Assembly: GCF_047511655.1 (NCBI RefSeq)
Contig: NC_133390.1
Span: forward strand, 130,873,583-130,937,582
Direction: 5' to 3'
Length of the DNA stretch: 64,000 nt
Origin: Castor canadensis
Taxonomy: Eukaryota; Chordata; Mammalia; Rodentia; Castoridae
Part shown: positions 24,253 to 37,204 of the stretch, piece by piece
Numbering within the stretch: position 1 is the stretch's first letter
Layout of the letters: every line of letters starts with the position of its first letter
Translations under genes and position numbers: made by a program
Notes under the pieces: generated by a model
Told to the model about the DNA's origin: nothing
Databases searched by the model: none
What the model saw: the letters and a program-made list of their open reading frames with translations, nothing else

Positions 24253-27220
24253 CGCAGAGATCCCACCAAAACAGATGCAGATGCAGCTTAGCTCATGCCC
24301 CAGTGAGCACCCAAAGAGATATTTCAAAGCAGCAATTTGACAGAACTCTTCTAACCTTCAGGACATTTTTACCCAGTCTTTTAATCATCTACAGCAAAAC
24401 AGACACTGTCAAAATGTGAGAAGCACTCTTGCAGTTTTCAGTAAAGCACATGCATAAGCCCCACCGATAGGGTCCCTCCATCCTGCAGCATTGTCCACAT
24501 CTGGGCCTTTTCTCATGAACAGCCTCATCCACCCTGCAGCCTCAGTTCATCCCTCCCCCATCTCATCCAAACACCAGCCCATGCCTGCACCTGGTTCACC
24601 CACACTCACTCTCCCCGTGCCCTGGGATGGAGTGAAGCTAAGCCAGGGCTGTGCAGTTAGCACTTATTCATGGGGCTTTTCATTGTCATGAGCAAGAACA
24701 TCTTGTTATGATGAGACAATCGTCTCTTGTCAACAGAAATATCCCATTTTGAGAGACCAAACCTAGCAGGGCAGAAAATGAGAAAGATACCACACATAGA
24801 TTGTCAGGAAAGCATTTATCAGAAGCCAATACAGCACCAATCTCTGGAGTGCAGGGTCAAGGAGCAGGATTAACTCCAGCATTGTTGTGCCCAGAGAAAC
24901 TCAGTCCCTCCCTGATTAGAGCCAAGCTAGTTCCCCAGGCCAGACCTGCAGTGCCCTGCTGACAAGGACAGATATCCCTGTAATCTCTCTCCATGCTGTT
25001 TATGGCACCATCTGGTGGTTCCATGGTGAGGTGCCGGTCTGCAGAGTCAAAAGACCAGCAAAATCTGAACCAAAAGGGTGTCCCCTGAAAGTCAAAGCTT
25101 CACTCTGCCTTCAATTCTTTCTCACACTTGCTTACTCTTGTTCATCTGTCAAGATTGTCCTGGTCCTGGTAATGAGCGTGATGAGGGAATACTCAACAAA
25201 CCCCAATTCAATTTGAAATAAAGCAATTTGCTCATTTTCTTTGCTGGGGTGCATTAGACATCAAATCGGCCAGAACCAGTGTAGGAATGTGCCAGGATAT
25301 GTTCTTTCAGCTCAACTGAGTACAGGAAATGATTATCTCTAGGTAAAACTATTCACAGAGGCCCTGCCATGTTAACATGCAATCTTACCAGAGCAATCAC
25401 AGCAGACAAAGGAAACACAGACTATCCTGGAAAGTGAGCAAGACAGAAACTCAAGCAAGCAGCATCACAAGCAAGCAGGCCAGGGGGCCTCTCAGCAGGG
25501 AATACTTACTCTGAGAGTAGCCTATGTTCTGCTTATTCCGGATTTTATCTCCCTGGATGTCATACGAGTAGGCTTTATAATTCCTTGACTTGGGTTTGTT
25601 TGTTGTTGTTTATTTTTTGTTTTTCTTTCTTTTTTTATTTTGCAAAGTACAATGGAGAAGCAACTTGAGGTCAGAGCTTGTTTTTCTCTTGTCTTTGTAA
25701 TAGCCCTGATGGGAAACACTGGGGACCCAGAGCTGGAGGAAGCCTCTGCTGCAAAGATAGCACGCAAGGCAGACCTTACACAATGCTCACATGGAGATGT
25801 AGTAGGGTTGGTGCTAAGGTAGGGGAAACATCCATTCTAGCTTTTTTTTTTTCCAAAAAAAACTGGATTGGGAGAGAAAGATGTAGTCTTGGCTAGTATC
25901 CACTACCCAGGCTGGAACAAGTTTATTCCACCTCCCGGGCACTAGATGTTCAGTTATAAGAGGAGAAAGAGGGACAAGGTAATTCCTACATCTTAAATTT
26001 TACAACTCTATGTTTAGAAAAACAGAAAAACTCAGGATGACGCATCATAAATTATGCAAGTGGGGTGTCCTATAAGGGAACATCCCAAAGAAGGTGCTGT
26101 TACTCCAAGTTCCTGAACAGAAAACCACAACTAACAACAGTTGAGGTTATAGAAAACTTATGACATCACTTATGCATCACTAAAGACAAACGCATGCTGG
26201 AGTTTCCATGCTGCTCAGGGGAAAGTCATCACATTGGCATTTTAGAGGACCAGAGAAGAAAGAACTCACACCCCAACCCTGGCACTAGAATTGACCTGCT
26301 AGACTACAAATGGGTGAGCTCTGGAGTAGACTAATTTAAGAATTTGTGTCTGGAGTGGGGAGGTACGAAGGTCTCCTCACCAAGCCATCAGCTACTGGAC
26401 TGGGGCCAAAGCTGCTTTACAGCCTAGAAAAAACAAAAACTAACCCAAGGACCAAACAGCAGCCCAGCCCTCTGCCTGGGCCAAGCATGGCTCACCCAGC
26501 CCACAGAGTCATCACAGAGAGGGTATTTTTAAAATATTAAAAGCCCAGCCTAGGATATGTAGCAAGACTCTATCTCAATAAAACAAAATAAAAAGAAAAC
26601 AAGGCAACAAACCCACTGCAATGCAACACCTGCAAATTGTATCCTAAAGCAGACCAACATATCAGGAATTCGGGTTCCATTGTGATTCCAAGTGTATAAG
26701 CGCCACCTGCTGTCTAGGCTGTGAAAAGCATGTTTTGGACTTTCTCTTCACCATCCACACAAAGTGCTTCATTCTGCCAGAGCAGGGTCCAACCTGCTGG
26801 GGACCTGAAGTTCTTTACAAGATTTGCAAGCTGTTCGTGTGTTTTCATCTTTGTGATAATTCAAAAAGATTAATACAAATTGAAGCTCATGCTTTTATTA
26901 TTCATATAAAAACTGAACTTCACACTCCACACAGATTACAGAAGAGTGGTATGAAAACAAGCTTATGTAGGGCTCACAATGGCTCAAGCAAGTCTAACTC
27001 AAAAGAACCTGAGACAGAATAGTCAGGACCATATCTGCAACGTAAGGGAAAGCAATCGTTGATCATTCCATTGGCTGATGTATATTATTGGTGTGCCTCT
27101 ATTTGAAGTCAATTTATAATTTTGTTTTGCTTGTATGGTTGGTTGAGCATGAGCTCCAAGGATAAGAAATGTATGCTTAGTGTTGTTCATTTAAGTTATA
27201 TTATATTTTTTAAACCTTCT
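24253..27220. other. Unassigned DNA with one B1 fragment
   Basis: Contains a B1 3' half at 26541-26602 ('GCCCAGCCTAGGATATGTAG' followed by 'CTCAATAAAACAAAATAAA'). Otherwise I see no exon with credible splice sites and no other nameable repeat. Open frames below 95 codons show no motif. Confidence 0.45.
26541..26602 (+). repeat. B1 SINE, 3' fragment
   Basis: Only the end of a B1 unit remains: the AGCCCAGCC block, the 'AGCAAGACTCTATCTCAA' block and an A-rich tail. Confidence 0.65.
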
Positions 27221-27556
27221 TTGGCAGTACTAGGGTTTGAGCTCAAGACCTCATGCTTTCTAGGCAGGCTTTCTCCCACTTAGGCCAGACCTGTAGCCCT
27301 TTTTTGCTTTTTAGTTATTTTTCAGATAGGGTCTTTTTTTTTTTTTTTTTTTTTGCCTAAGACCAGCCTCAGACCGTGATCCTCCTACCGATGCCTTTCC
27401 CATAGCTGTGGTTACATATGTGCACAACCATGCCTGGCTTGTTTGCATGGTTTTTTTGCATGTTTTTGCCCAGGCTAGTCCTCAAACCATGCTCCTCCTG
27501 ATCTCTGCCTCCCAGGTAGCTGGGGTTATAAGTGTGAACAACCATGCCCAGTCTAA
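27221..27556 (-). repeat. B1-B1-ID trimeric SINE, minus orientation
   Basis: Read on the minus strand, two B1-like units are followed by an ID-like unit. In plus coordinates: ID complement 27221-27300 ('GGCAGTACTAGGGTTTGAGC'), a first B1 complement 27313-27443 ending 'CAACCATGCCTGGCT', and a second B1 complement 27450-27556 ending 'CAACCATGCCCAGTCT'. An A-rich linker appears as a T-run at 27330-27353. Confidence 0.8.
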
Positions 27557-27592
27557 AATTATTTAATTCCTTCTAATTGGTCTCTGGCTCGC

Positions 27593-27594
<2 letters not shown>

Positions 27595-27623
<29 letters not shown>

Positions 27624-27652
27624 CTTTCTCACACACACACACACACACACAC
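27595..27652. repeat. (TG)n-(AC)n inverted microsatellite
   Basis: (TG)n at 27595-27623 is separated by 'TCTTTCTC' from (AC)n at 27630-27652. The two arms are reverse complements, so this tract could fold into a hairpin. Confidence 0.95.
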
Positions 27653-30600
27653 AGTGCTATCTGCTGAATGAACAGTTAAATGATGTCTGTTCATAGGCTT
27701 TACCAAAGTCCATGCATTTTCTTCCTCTAAAAGAAATGTATACATAACTCACTGTTAGTCAGGTTTGGCTCCAACTATGTTTCATGACAAACGGTTCCAA
27801 AATTTCAATGATTTACAGTAACAACCATTAGTTTTCTCATTAATGGTTCTGAAGATCAGGTGGCACCATTCTGCCTCATATGCAGGCCAGGTTCAGATCC
27901 GTTCCAAGAATCTCTCATCTTTGAACCAGAGACTTCCAAGGCCTGCACTTCCTGTGGCAGATGGCAGAAGCACAAGTAGCCAAACTAAACTAAACAGACA
28001 AACACATTTATACACTCTGTTCACACCATGTCAGCTCATATCATTGACTAAGGCAAGTCACATGGCTATATCACTGAGGGAAGGAAACTGGTCTTCCCAC
28101 AGAGCAAGGGCAGAGGGAAAATAGAATTATGGATGGAAAATCAATCTATCACAGGCTCAAACTTTAGAAATATTCCTTTTCAGGAGAGGGATTATATATA
28201 TTCCCATTATTCTAATAAAAAAATCACAGCACCTCCAATCTAAGTGCCAAATTAAATCCATGTATTTTATTCTCTTTTCCTATTCCTGAAATCTAAATGA
28301 ACTCAAGCATAAAAGTTCTAAATCCTAGTAGTTTTCATAACAAGAAATCAGAGAAGGTTAGCAACCACATGTCTCAAACTTAAAAATTGAAAGAGTGGAT
28401 ATGAAGAGGACCCTAGAGAATGCCAGCCTTTTCCCCACTGGCTGCAGAGACTTCTAAGAAGGGCCTGGCCAGAAATTAAGTGATGGGTTTGCAGGAATCT
28501 TGCTTTCACCCCAGCTCTGGGCCACAGTGGCTAGAGATTGGGAGTGGAATTGCAGTCAACAGAGAGCAAAGTCCTGCAGGAGTGGCCCTGGAACCCTGCT
28601 ACCAAGTTCTGATGGAATGGATTTCGGATCTCTGTGTGTGGAGAGCAAGCTGCATGGAACACGGGGCCTTCTAAGAATGGTTCTCCATAGGTGGCTGGGC
28701 TGGGAAATGAGGGGACCTTGTGTCAAGATAACTGGCTAACCACCTGGTGGGGGACATGAAGGAGTAGGAAGTGAAGCTGGAATCTCTACTTAATAACTTC
28801 CACCAAAATAAATTCTAGATAGATAAAATATTAACTGCTTAAATGTTTAATAAAGGCATACATAAGAGAATTGTTTAATATATTTAATCTTGGTGTGGAG
28901 AAGGCCTCTATAAAAAAATGTATCAACATTAGAACCCCAACCAGAAGCCCAAGGAGAGAAGCTATCAGAAGACAGCCATGTTTCCTTGAAAGAGCAGCCT
29001 ACAGGGGTGTGCCCATATGACAAACAGAAAGCAGAATAGCACTTAGGGGGCACTAAGGATGCCAGTTATTTCCCGTCCCCCACCCCCACCAGTACCTCTT
29101 CCTCTTAGAAAATACACTCCCAAATTACTGCCCCCAAAAGAGCAGCACCTGTGCCCTATGGCCTGCTGCCACTGTTAGACATAGCTGGTTGGATTAGAAG
29201 TTGACACCTGACCCATATGCAGCCAAAGGGGCTTTCCCCAAGAGTATGGGGACAGAGACATAAGAGCCTAGCAGCTTAGCGCTGGGAAACACTTTGTAAG
29301 GTGGTAGAGAATCCAGAGCTGTTGTGGTTCTGAGGCACCCATCACTGGGGGTGGGGGGGCAGGCTGAAGATGCCGCACTGTTGTGTGGAGGGGAAGGAGA
29401 AAGGATGCTATCCAGGACAGGGCAGCACCAAGGCCACTGGCCCCAGGGGACAGTGAAGCTAGAGAACCAAACTTTCTGGGTCTCCTGAGGGCCACTTCCA
29501 GGTTCCTCTGGCCTTTCTAGCCTCCACAACAGCCACTCACCTTGCTGATAATTCTGTGATTCCTGATGGAGACAAAGCTCACCCAGACAGGTGTGTCAGG
29601 AAAGTATCTTTAAAAGAAGCAAAGTGGAGATAAGGAGAGTATACACAGGAGTAGCTGTGGTCCTGCTCTATCTGAAAGCCAGATGCTGGCCCCAAAGTGC
29701 AGCCTGGCAAATGCCCAGAGTCTGAGGAAATGCAGTTCAGATCTTGCCAGGGACCAAGGAGACTCACGTGGAGCACAACGTCCACCCACTAGCTTCCATT
29801 TATTTTCAAAACAGTAGACATAGAGGAGAAAACTGGCCGATATTCAGCCCTTGCATAATTTTTATGAGCCAAGTGAGGCAGCTAGAAAGCAGCCACCTGA
29901 CAGGTGCAAAGGGGCAGCACTTCTGATCCCAGGGGCACCACTGGGCTGGCTCTTCACCACTCATCTTGTCTCCTGATGTTGACTTCACCTGAGTTAAGTT
30001 TGAAAAGAGGAACACAAAGAACGGAATCACCCTTGGTTTGAAGGCTTCCCTTTGGGGCTTTTGTAAAAATAGAATCAAATTTCACAGATCTCATTTTGAG
30101 GAAAAGAGGCTCTTCTTGGGGAAGGAGGGTTGGCAGGTTGCTTTTATACTTAATAAGTGCAAAAGTGCAGAGCAGCCTGGGGCTGCCATCAGAAAGTAAG
30201 GACTTTCACCTTAAAGGGAAAAGGAAAGATGAAAGATGCCCACAGATCAAGGGTCACTATCATGTCCAGTAAGACTTTGTCAATTGGCCCCAGCTCCATA
30301 GCCATGAATCTGAGCTGAAAAGCAATTTTAATGCTGCAGGCTACTGAGGCAGATAAGGGAGCAAGTGCCTTCCTCTGTGTGTACCTATCCAAGACACCAA
30401 CCACAGCCTCATCTCTCCATGGGGGTCAATGTACAGGTGTGAGAGCCAAACTAAGCCTCTGAGAGAGCCCAGACCTCTGACTCTATGAATGGCTAGGTGA
30501 TGTCTTGAGGTAATAGTTTATGGCTTGTGCTCCCTGAATTTCCTCTCCCCTTTCCTTCTATTCAAGCTGGCTCCCAGAGCATGGTAAGAAAGAAAAGAGA

Positions 30601-33311
30601 AGTAAGTCACAGGATTAACTTACTTTGTTTCCAAAATCTGTGGCAGCAATTAGGACAAGGTGAATGAGGTTCCACCACTGCAAAATTTAAAAAGCCACCA
30701 AAAATCTACGTAATCAAAGTAAGTAATGTTTTCACTGCCATAGTTTAGGAAAATCAAAATAAATATTTAAAAACTCCAGATTTTTTAGAAGATACCACAT
30801 TTACCTCACTTAATCCCAGGCCTGTCCTGGAGAGAATGCAGAAATCTGTGGAGAGTCTGCAGAGAAAGGAATTTACACACAGAGGAAGAAGAAAAGTTCT
30901 CATCCAAACCCAAAGAATCTTCCTGGCTCAAGGAGAGAGAGACAGAATTCTACATGCCCTGGGGCTCCAGTAATACAGACAGAGACCCAGAGAGGGGCCA
31001 AGACCCTGAGGAGAGATAATTAGTGTGACCCTGGAGACAAGACTCCAGGAAGTTGCCTGCACAGTTCTCAGCCTGAGTGACAAGGAAACAGTAGAGAGAG
31101 GGAGGGCTAACAAAAACCGTGTGGGGGGGGGGGGTGTGTGCTTGGTTGCTCAGGACTGATGACAAAAGGATGCTCCCCAGGACTTCACACTTTACAAGGT
31201 ACCAGAACTGTGATCCAATGTGGAGTGACAGCTGAGATTCCTCCACCCACCAGCAAGCAGGATGGTGGCATACTGGCAAAAGAAAATTAGATTTACAGAA
31301 AATAAAATTATGCAATAATTCTTGCATGCTTGTGGTTTCACACTTACCACTTATATCTGCTGTGTCCAAATAGACAAGCAAAAGTCAAAATATTAATTAA
31401 GCAGCTTGCATTAAGACTGGATGAAATCTACATTGCTAGAAAAACATATCAACTTAAAAATGTCAGTTTAAAATGACATCCTCATTTTAAGAAGATGCTT
31501 TCTGCTCCTAAGTTACTTCTGTAAGACTCCTGTGCTCATCTCTCACTGTCAAGTGCCTGGCAGCCTTTGGTGATGACTGACAGGAAAGGAGAGCCATCAG
31601 GGAGCCATCCATCTTCCCCTACCCCTACCTCCCACTAAAGTCCATTTGGGAAGTTAGGGAGATAATGTATATAGTATGCTTCTTCTATCAGACTGGGAGA
31701 GGGCCCAGGGTCTCCCATGTGAAATTTACTTTCAGATCATGATGAAGTTATTGGCTTTCTGTTGACATAAATTACACAGGTACCACAATAGAAGACACAT
31801 CATTTTCTCTGTACTGAATGGTTTTTATAATAGCAGCTGGATTTCTCAATGCAATTTTTCTTAAGGTCAAATTTTCTTCTCCAAGTATATTCAGTAAGAT
31901 GAAACTTGTCAGAACAAATCTAGATATATCTTTATGTTCTTATATTATTTGATTCCAAGATTCTATCAGGAAGATAGACAGGGAGAAAAACAGTATACCA
32001 TTAACAACAAAATAAATGTCTGATGCTACTCTCTGTATGGTATCTGTGTAAAACAAAAAGAACACAACCCAAAGGAAAAAGACAAATTTCTACTATTTAT
32101 GCCAAGTGCCACTGTTTTCTGGCAAACAATTACAGATCTTTCACCACAATTTCCCAATTCTAGGACACCACCACCACCATTAGATATACCCTAATAGATT
32201 TAATAGGAACTTCCAAAGGGAAAAGGAAAGGATAGTTAGGACTTACCTATTGTAAAATGTGCTCCAATTAAGGAAATGCTAAAATATGGGGGAAAGGTGT
32301 TCACTGAATGAATTTAAACCAGCAATGAAGATTCTATCTCATATAAACCAGCCATTAGTACCTGCCATAGAGGAGTCATCAGAACCTGCACTTGGAGCAC
32401 AGGAAGACCACAGAATGTGAGACTGAGATACAGAAAAGGAGAGAGGTGCACTTTCCAGGTTCCCTAGAGAGAGTGGCATGTGGGGAAACCCATGGTCTCG
32501 AAGAACTATGGTTCAAATCTCAGCTCTGCCTTGCACAGACTATGTAATTTGGAGCCTCAGTTGTCTGCTTAGTAATTTGAGTATTGCTTCATGCACATGA
32601 CAAATATTTACTGTGAGCCAAACTTTTTCTAGACACTAATGCTACAGAAGGAACAAGATCAAGAAGGATCCTGACCTTCCAGAACCTACATTCTAATGTG
32701 GGGGTGGGAGAGGTAAGCAAGTAGACAAAAAAAAGCAATAACATGCCCTATGGAAAGGAGTGCATGGAGGGGCTGAGACAGGGCAGCAATGGAGGTTGGA
32801 AGCCTCTCTGAAGAGGTAGCATGTGAGCTGAGGCCTCAAAGGGGTACAAGAAAACCATTCTAGGGAAGAAAATGACCAGTGCAAAGGCCTCCTAAAATGG
32901 CCATGTGGGAAGCCACAAAAGTGTTTACATGACTACAGAAGAGCTAGCAGTAGAGAGAGGGTGGGAGATGGTCAGCACAGTGAAGAGCAGACCATTCAGT
33001 CCCTGTAGGTCATGGTAAGGAGCTTGCTGGTGGTCTAAAAGAAATGCAGAGCTTAAGATTAAATGTTTGTTTTAAAAATGCATTCTAGCTGTGGTCATTC
33101 AGGCAGAAGATAATAATGCCTGTACCAGGAGGTTGCTTATGTAATGACTGGGAAAAATGTCAAAGAACTAGCACAGTTCCTTTTGTGTACTCTGGAACAG
33201 CCACTAGAAGTTACAACATATGTGAAATTGTGTGTATATCTTCTTCATTTCATTCAATTCATTGTATTTAATTGTCAGTTTATAGGCCTGTTTCCCAGAC
33301 AGGAATGAGCT
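27653..33311. other. Unassigned DNA with ancient repeat remnants
   Basis: No exon is recognised. A run of 11 or more G occurs near 31122-31133. Near 32510-32580 the words 'CAAATCTCAGCTCTGCC' and 'GGAGCCTCAGTTGTCTGC' resemble an old MIR. From 32600 to 33020 the layout (many 'ACACTAATGCTACAGAAGG', 'GTAAGCAAGTAGACAAA', 'CCAGTGCAAAGGCC' words) matches an ancient mammalian repeat; a second copy with the same word order lies at 48840-49300. Family not assigned. Confidence 0.45.
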
Positions 33312-33430
33312 TATTTTTTTTCCTTTTGGTTTTTTCTGAGATAGAGTCTTGCTATGTAGCCCAGGTTATCCTTCTGCCTCTGCCTCCTGAGTGCTGGGGT
33401 TTTACAGGTGTGCAGCACCACACCCAGCCC
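33312..33430 (-). repeat. B1 SINE, minus orientation
   Basis: Complement of a B1: T-run, 'CTGAGATAGAGTCTTGCTAT', 'CCTGAGTGCTGGGG' and terminal 'CACCACACCCAGCCC'. Confidence 0.88.
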
Positions 33431-34366
33431 AATACTGAGCTTCCTGGTGGCAGACACTGTGCCGTCGATATTGCTGTACTCTCGGGATCTGGTTCACTGC
33501 CCGACCTGTGACAAGCATTCATCATATTTGGTGAATAAAGACTGACTTAAGAAAATTTCCCTGAGGAAGGAACCAGACATAACCTCTGCTCCTCTGCCAT
33601 AAACATCAAGAGATGGAAATTCAAGTTTAGAAAGGTGAATAGACTAACAATAAAGGTGCCTAATCCTCCTTACCAGGCAAGGAAAACATAGAAGAAGGCA
33701 AAAATGGCCACCAAGTCTTTGTAGCTCTGCCAAACCAAGAAAAGAAAACTGTTTCCCCAACTCTTACATCTGAGCTGGCTGTATGCATTACATTAGCAAA
33801 CAGAAGATAGTAGAAGTAATGTTACTAGGTCTAGGGATGACTTTCAGGAGAACTTTCAGCTCCCAATCTCATGCTGGGAACCCTTTCACCACCATGTTAG
33901 AAAGTCCAAGTCAGCCTGCTGGAGAGTGAGCTCACATGGAGTGAGCCCCAACCATCTCACCTATTCCAGAGGAGAACAGCAGAGCAAATACGTTGGAGGA
34001 TGTATCTTCAGCAAATGGTTTTGGGAAAAATTGCATATCCACATACATGTAGAAAGCTGAAACTCACCCTATTCAAAAATCAGTTCTAAATGGATCAAAC
34101 ATCTAAATATAAGAACGGAAATTTTGATGATAGAGGGGAAACCCTTGAAAATATAGGCATTGCAATGACTTTCCAAATAAGGCTCTAATTGTTCAGAAAA
34201 TAAGAACAAGAACTGACAAATGGGATGGCATCAAAATAAAAAGCTCCTGCAACTACTAGAATCACAAGAGAGCCTACAGAATGGAACAAAGTCTTTGCTA
34301 ATATGGGATTAATTTCCAGAATATATAAAGATCTCCAAAAATCAAACACCAAAAGAACAAAAAAAT

Positions 34367-34668
34367 CCTACTCAGGAGGGTGAGAGTTGGAAGATAGCGG
34401 TTCAAGGCTAGCTTGGGCAAAAAGTTAGCAAGACCTCCCCATCTCAATCAATAAGCCTGAAGTGATAGCATGAACATGTGATCCCAGCTATGCAGAAAAC
34501 CATAGATAGCAGTATCATAGTCTCTGGCCAGCCCTAGGAAAAACACAAGATCCTACCTGAAAAACAACTAAAGTAAAAAAGGGATGGCAATGTGACTTAA
34601 GTGGTAGAACACCTGCCTAACAAACACAAGGCCCTGAGTTTAAATCCCAGGACCATGGCAGGAGAAGG
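34367..34668 (+). repeat. B1-B1-ID trimeric SINE, 5' truncated
   Basis: The first B1 starts mid-unit ('CTACTCAGGAGGGTGAGAG'). The second B1 begins near 34452 ('GCCTGAAGTGATAGCATGAA'). The ID part starts near 34580 with 'GGGATGGCAATGTGACTTAA' and carries B-box-like 'GAGTTTAAATCCC'. It lies inside the old L1. Confidence 0.78.
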
Positions 34669-35134
34669 GCAGAGAATAAGCAATTCAATTAGCAAATGGG
34701 CAGATTAATTGCACAATTATCAAATGAATAAGTACAAATGGCAAATTAAATACATTAAGAAATGTTTGGAATCTTTAGCCATAAAGGAAATGCAAATTAA
34801 AAGGACGTTGGGATTCCATCTCACCCCAGTCAAAATGACTATCATCAAGAAAACAAACAATAACAAATTATGATGAGGGTGCAGGAGAAAAGAATCCCGC
34901 ATGAATGAAAATCAGGGTAGTCTCTAGGAAATCAGTATGGAAGTTCCCCAAGAAACTAAACAGAATGACCACGTAATCCTGCCATACCACTCCTAAGCAT
35001 GTAGCTGAAGGAATGTGAGCAGGGATACAATAGAGACACCTGCATACCTGTTTATAGCAGCACTATTCACAGCAGTCAAAGTACGGAATTGTCCTTGATG
35101 CCTATCAATTGATGAATGGATAAAGAAAATGTGG

Positions 35135-35218
35135 AGGGCTGGTGGAGTGGCTCAAGTGGTAGAGCACCTGCCTCCCAAGCATGAAGCCCTAAGTTCAAAC
35201 CTCCAGTGCTGCCAAAAA
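35135..35218 (+). repeat. ID-like SINE (tRNA-derived) inside old L1
   Basis: Single ID-like unit with A-box 'TGGCTCAAGTGGTAGAGC' and B-box region 'AAGTTCAAACCTCC', followed by an A tail. A 9-bp duplication AAAATGTGG flanks it at 35126-35134 and 35219-35227, splitting the L1 sequence cleanly. Confidence 0.92.
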
Positions 35219-35675
35219 AAAATGTGGTATTTATACAGTATGGAGAATTATTTAGCCATAAAGAAGAATAAGCTTATGTCATTTGCAGGAAAATGAATGC
35301 AGATGAAGATCATCATGTCAAGTGAAATAAGCCAGATGGAGAAAGACAAATATTGCATGTTCTCTGTCTTGTATGGAATCTAGACCTTAAAAAATGAATG
35401 ACAAGAGTATAAAATAAGGACCATTTGAGGGTGGAAACTAGTAGAAGGGGAAAGAGAGAAAGAAGAAAGTGAAGGAGGGGTGAACATGATTGAAATACTT
35501 TATAAGCATATATGAAAACAGAATGATGAAACCTGTTAAAATTGTTTTTAAAAGGGAGCAGGAAGGATAAGAAAGAGAAATAGAGGGGTAAATTTGATCA
35601 AAGTATATTGTATGCATGTATGGAAACATCACAATGACACCCCTTTGTACAATTAATATATGCTTGTAAAAATAA

Positions 35676-36546
35676 TAATTCAAGGGGAGCCCTAAGGAAA
35701 CTCAGGAAGAGTCCAAGGAAAAGAAGGCAGTCATATGAGGGTCACTACTGGGTCTTCCTCACTCACGGAAGTGTCTCCTCTGGAAGGACAAACCACAGCT
35801 CCCCAGCTACTTCCAGATCCACCATCATCTCTCAGTTAATCTACAGGTAAGCGTGTCATGTGATCTGAGATGCCCCACAGTACTGGCCAGTAGTTGCAAA
35901 CATGACTCTTAAGTCCTTGTGATGTCAAAGGATTAGGACAGGCATTAAAGGAGCCTATAGACAAATACCTGTGCTGCAGAAAGGGCTTTTGCTATCACTC
36001 ACCCATAGGCATTTGGGATCTGTCTTTGGATTAGAAGCAGAGCAGGAGCTGGGAACTGAAGATATGGTGCCGCACTCTGTACTGGGATCTGTGCCTTGCA
36101 GCTAGTATTTAAGTTTTGTTAACCAAGTGATAGTGGGCAAATCAGGTCTCTTCTCTGAGCCTCAGTCTCCCCGTCTATAACGAAGGCCTGAGGAACAAAC
36201 CTCTTGGTGCCATTGTTGTTCTGAGGTGGAAACCAGATACACATTGGAATTCACTCCATAGCTATACAGTGTTACACAACTGCCGCAGCTTAGAACACAG
36301 CTCCTGTGTCGTCACTTCTCAACTACATCCAGATTAGTAACATTTGTGTAACTAAAAAAGCAAACCCATGCATCAAATATGAGAAAAAACACGTAACTTT
36401 CATTTCTACTTATGGAAAGACAAATTAATTCAAAATCAAGTTGGCAAAATCTAGTCAAGTATATTTTCTCTCTAAGAAAAGCTTTCCCAAATGTTCACAA
36501 GGGATGCCTGTAGGATGGTAAATATAGCATGTTTGTAATAATAAAG
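35676..36546. other. Unassigned DNA with probable MIR remnant
   Basis: The part 36095-36235 has MIR-like word order: 'TAGTGGGCAAATCAGG', 'CTGAGCCTCAGTCTCCCC', 'GTCTATAACGAAGG', then 'CATTGTTGTTCTGAGG'. No gene is seen in the remainder. Confidence 0.5.
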
Positions 36547-36555
36547 AATCAGTGA

Positions 36556-36782
36556 ACTGGGCACCAGTGTAATCCTAGCTACTCAGGAGGCAAAGATCAG
36601 GAGGATCTCAGTTCAAAGCCAACCCAGGCAGATAGTTTGTGAGGCCCTATCTCCAAAATACCCAACACAAAACAGGGACTGGTGGAGTGGCTCAAGCAGT
36701 AGAGCACCTGCCTAGCAAGCCTGAGGCCCTGAGTTCAAACCCCAGTACCACCCCTCCCCCCCAAAAAAGAAGAAACAAACAA
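36556..36782 (+). repeat. B1-ID composite SINE
   Basis: B1-like part 36556-36660, ID-like part about 36673-36755 with A-box 'TGGCTCAAGCAGTAGAGC' and B-box 'GAGTTCAAACCCC', then a C/A-rich tail. The 9-bp repeat AATCAGTGA flanks it at 36547-36555 and 36783-36791. Confidence 0.92.
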
Positions 36783-36791
36783 AATCAGTGA

Positions 36792-37204
36792 GAAACAGCT
36801 AAACGTCCATCAGGACAGAAGCTAAGGAGGTGAAGTGGATACATTCATGCAACACTAAGGAAGTTCAAAAGCAGTGGAGTTGGACTAAATTCAAGGGTTA
36901 GAGACCAAGTATCAGGTGTGATGCTGGTGTTTTCAACTTTCTCAACAGCATATTCCCTGAGATAGGGAGCAATGCAGAAGCAGCATGTTTGCATTCTGCC
37001 TTGGAGGACCTAATGCCTATACAGGAAAATGTCATGGAGGTGGTGGACAGATGGGTCTAGAACTTAGAGGAGAAGCCTTGAATGGAAACGTAAATTAGTA
37101 GGGAAGAAGAGAATTAACCACAAATAGACTGTATCAATGAGGTTGATGAGGGAGAAGGTAAAGAATAAAGGGAGAAGTGAGTCTAGGACTGGTCTTTAAT
37201 GAAC
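36792..37204. other. Unassigned DNA
   Basis: Purine-rich sequence without a recognisable gene or repeat. Confidence 0.4.

Larger units (their letters stand above)
33995..35675 (+). mobile_element. Old L1 (ORF2 C-terminus and 3' UTR) with two SINE insertions
   Basis: Divergent L1 related in order to the fragment at 5925-7320. ORF2-like blocks run from 33995 ('AAACATCTAAATATAAGAAC' near 34097), through 'AAAAAGCTCCTGCAACT', to 'AAAGGAAATGCAAATTAAAA' at 34783 and the 'CATCTCACCCCAGTCAAAAT' stretch at 34818. The 3' UTR extends to about 35675 with repeated 'TATATGAAAACAGAATGATG'-like blocks. It was later interrupted by a trimeric SINE (34367-34668) and an ID SINE (35135-35218). No open frame survives. 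Confidence 0.8.

Noticed and set aside
35135..35218. tRNA gene
   Set aside because: The A and B boxes belong to a tRNA-derived SINE with poly(A) tail and target-site duplication; no intact cloverleaf was seen.
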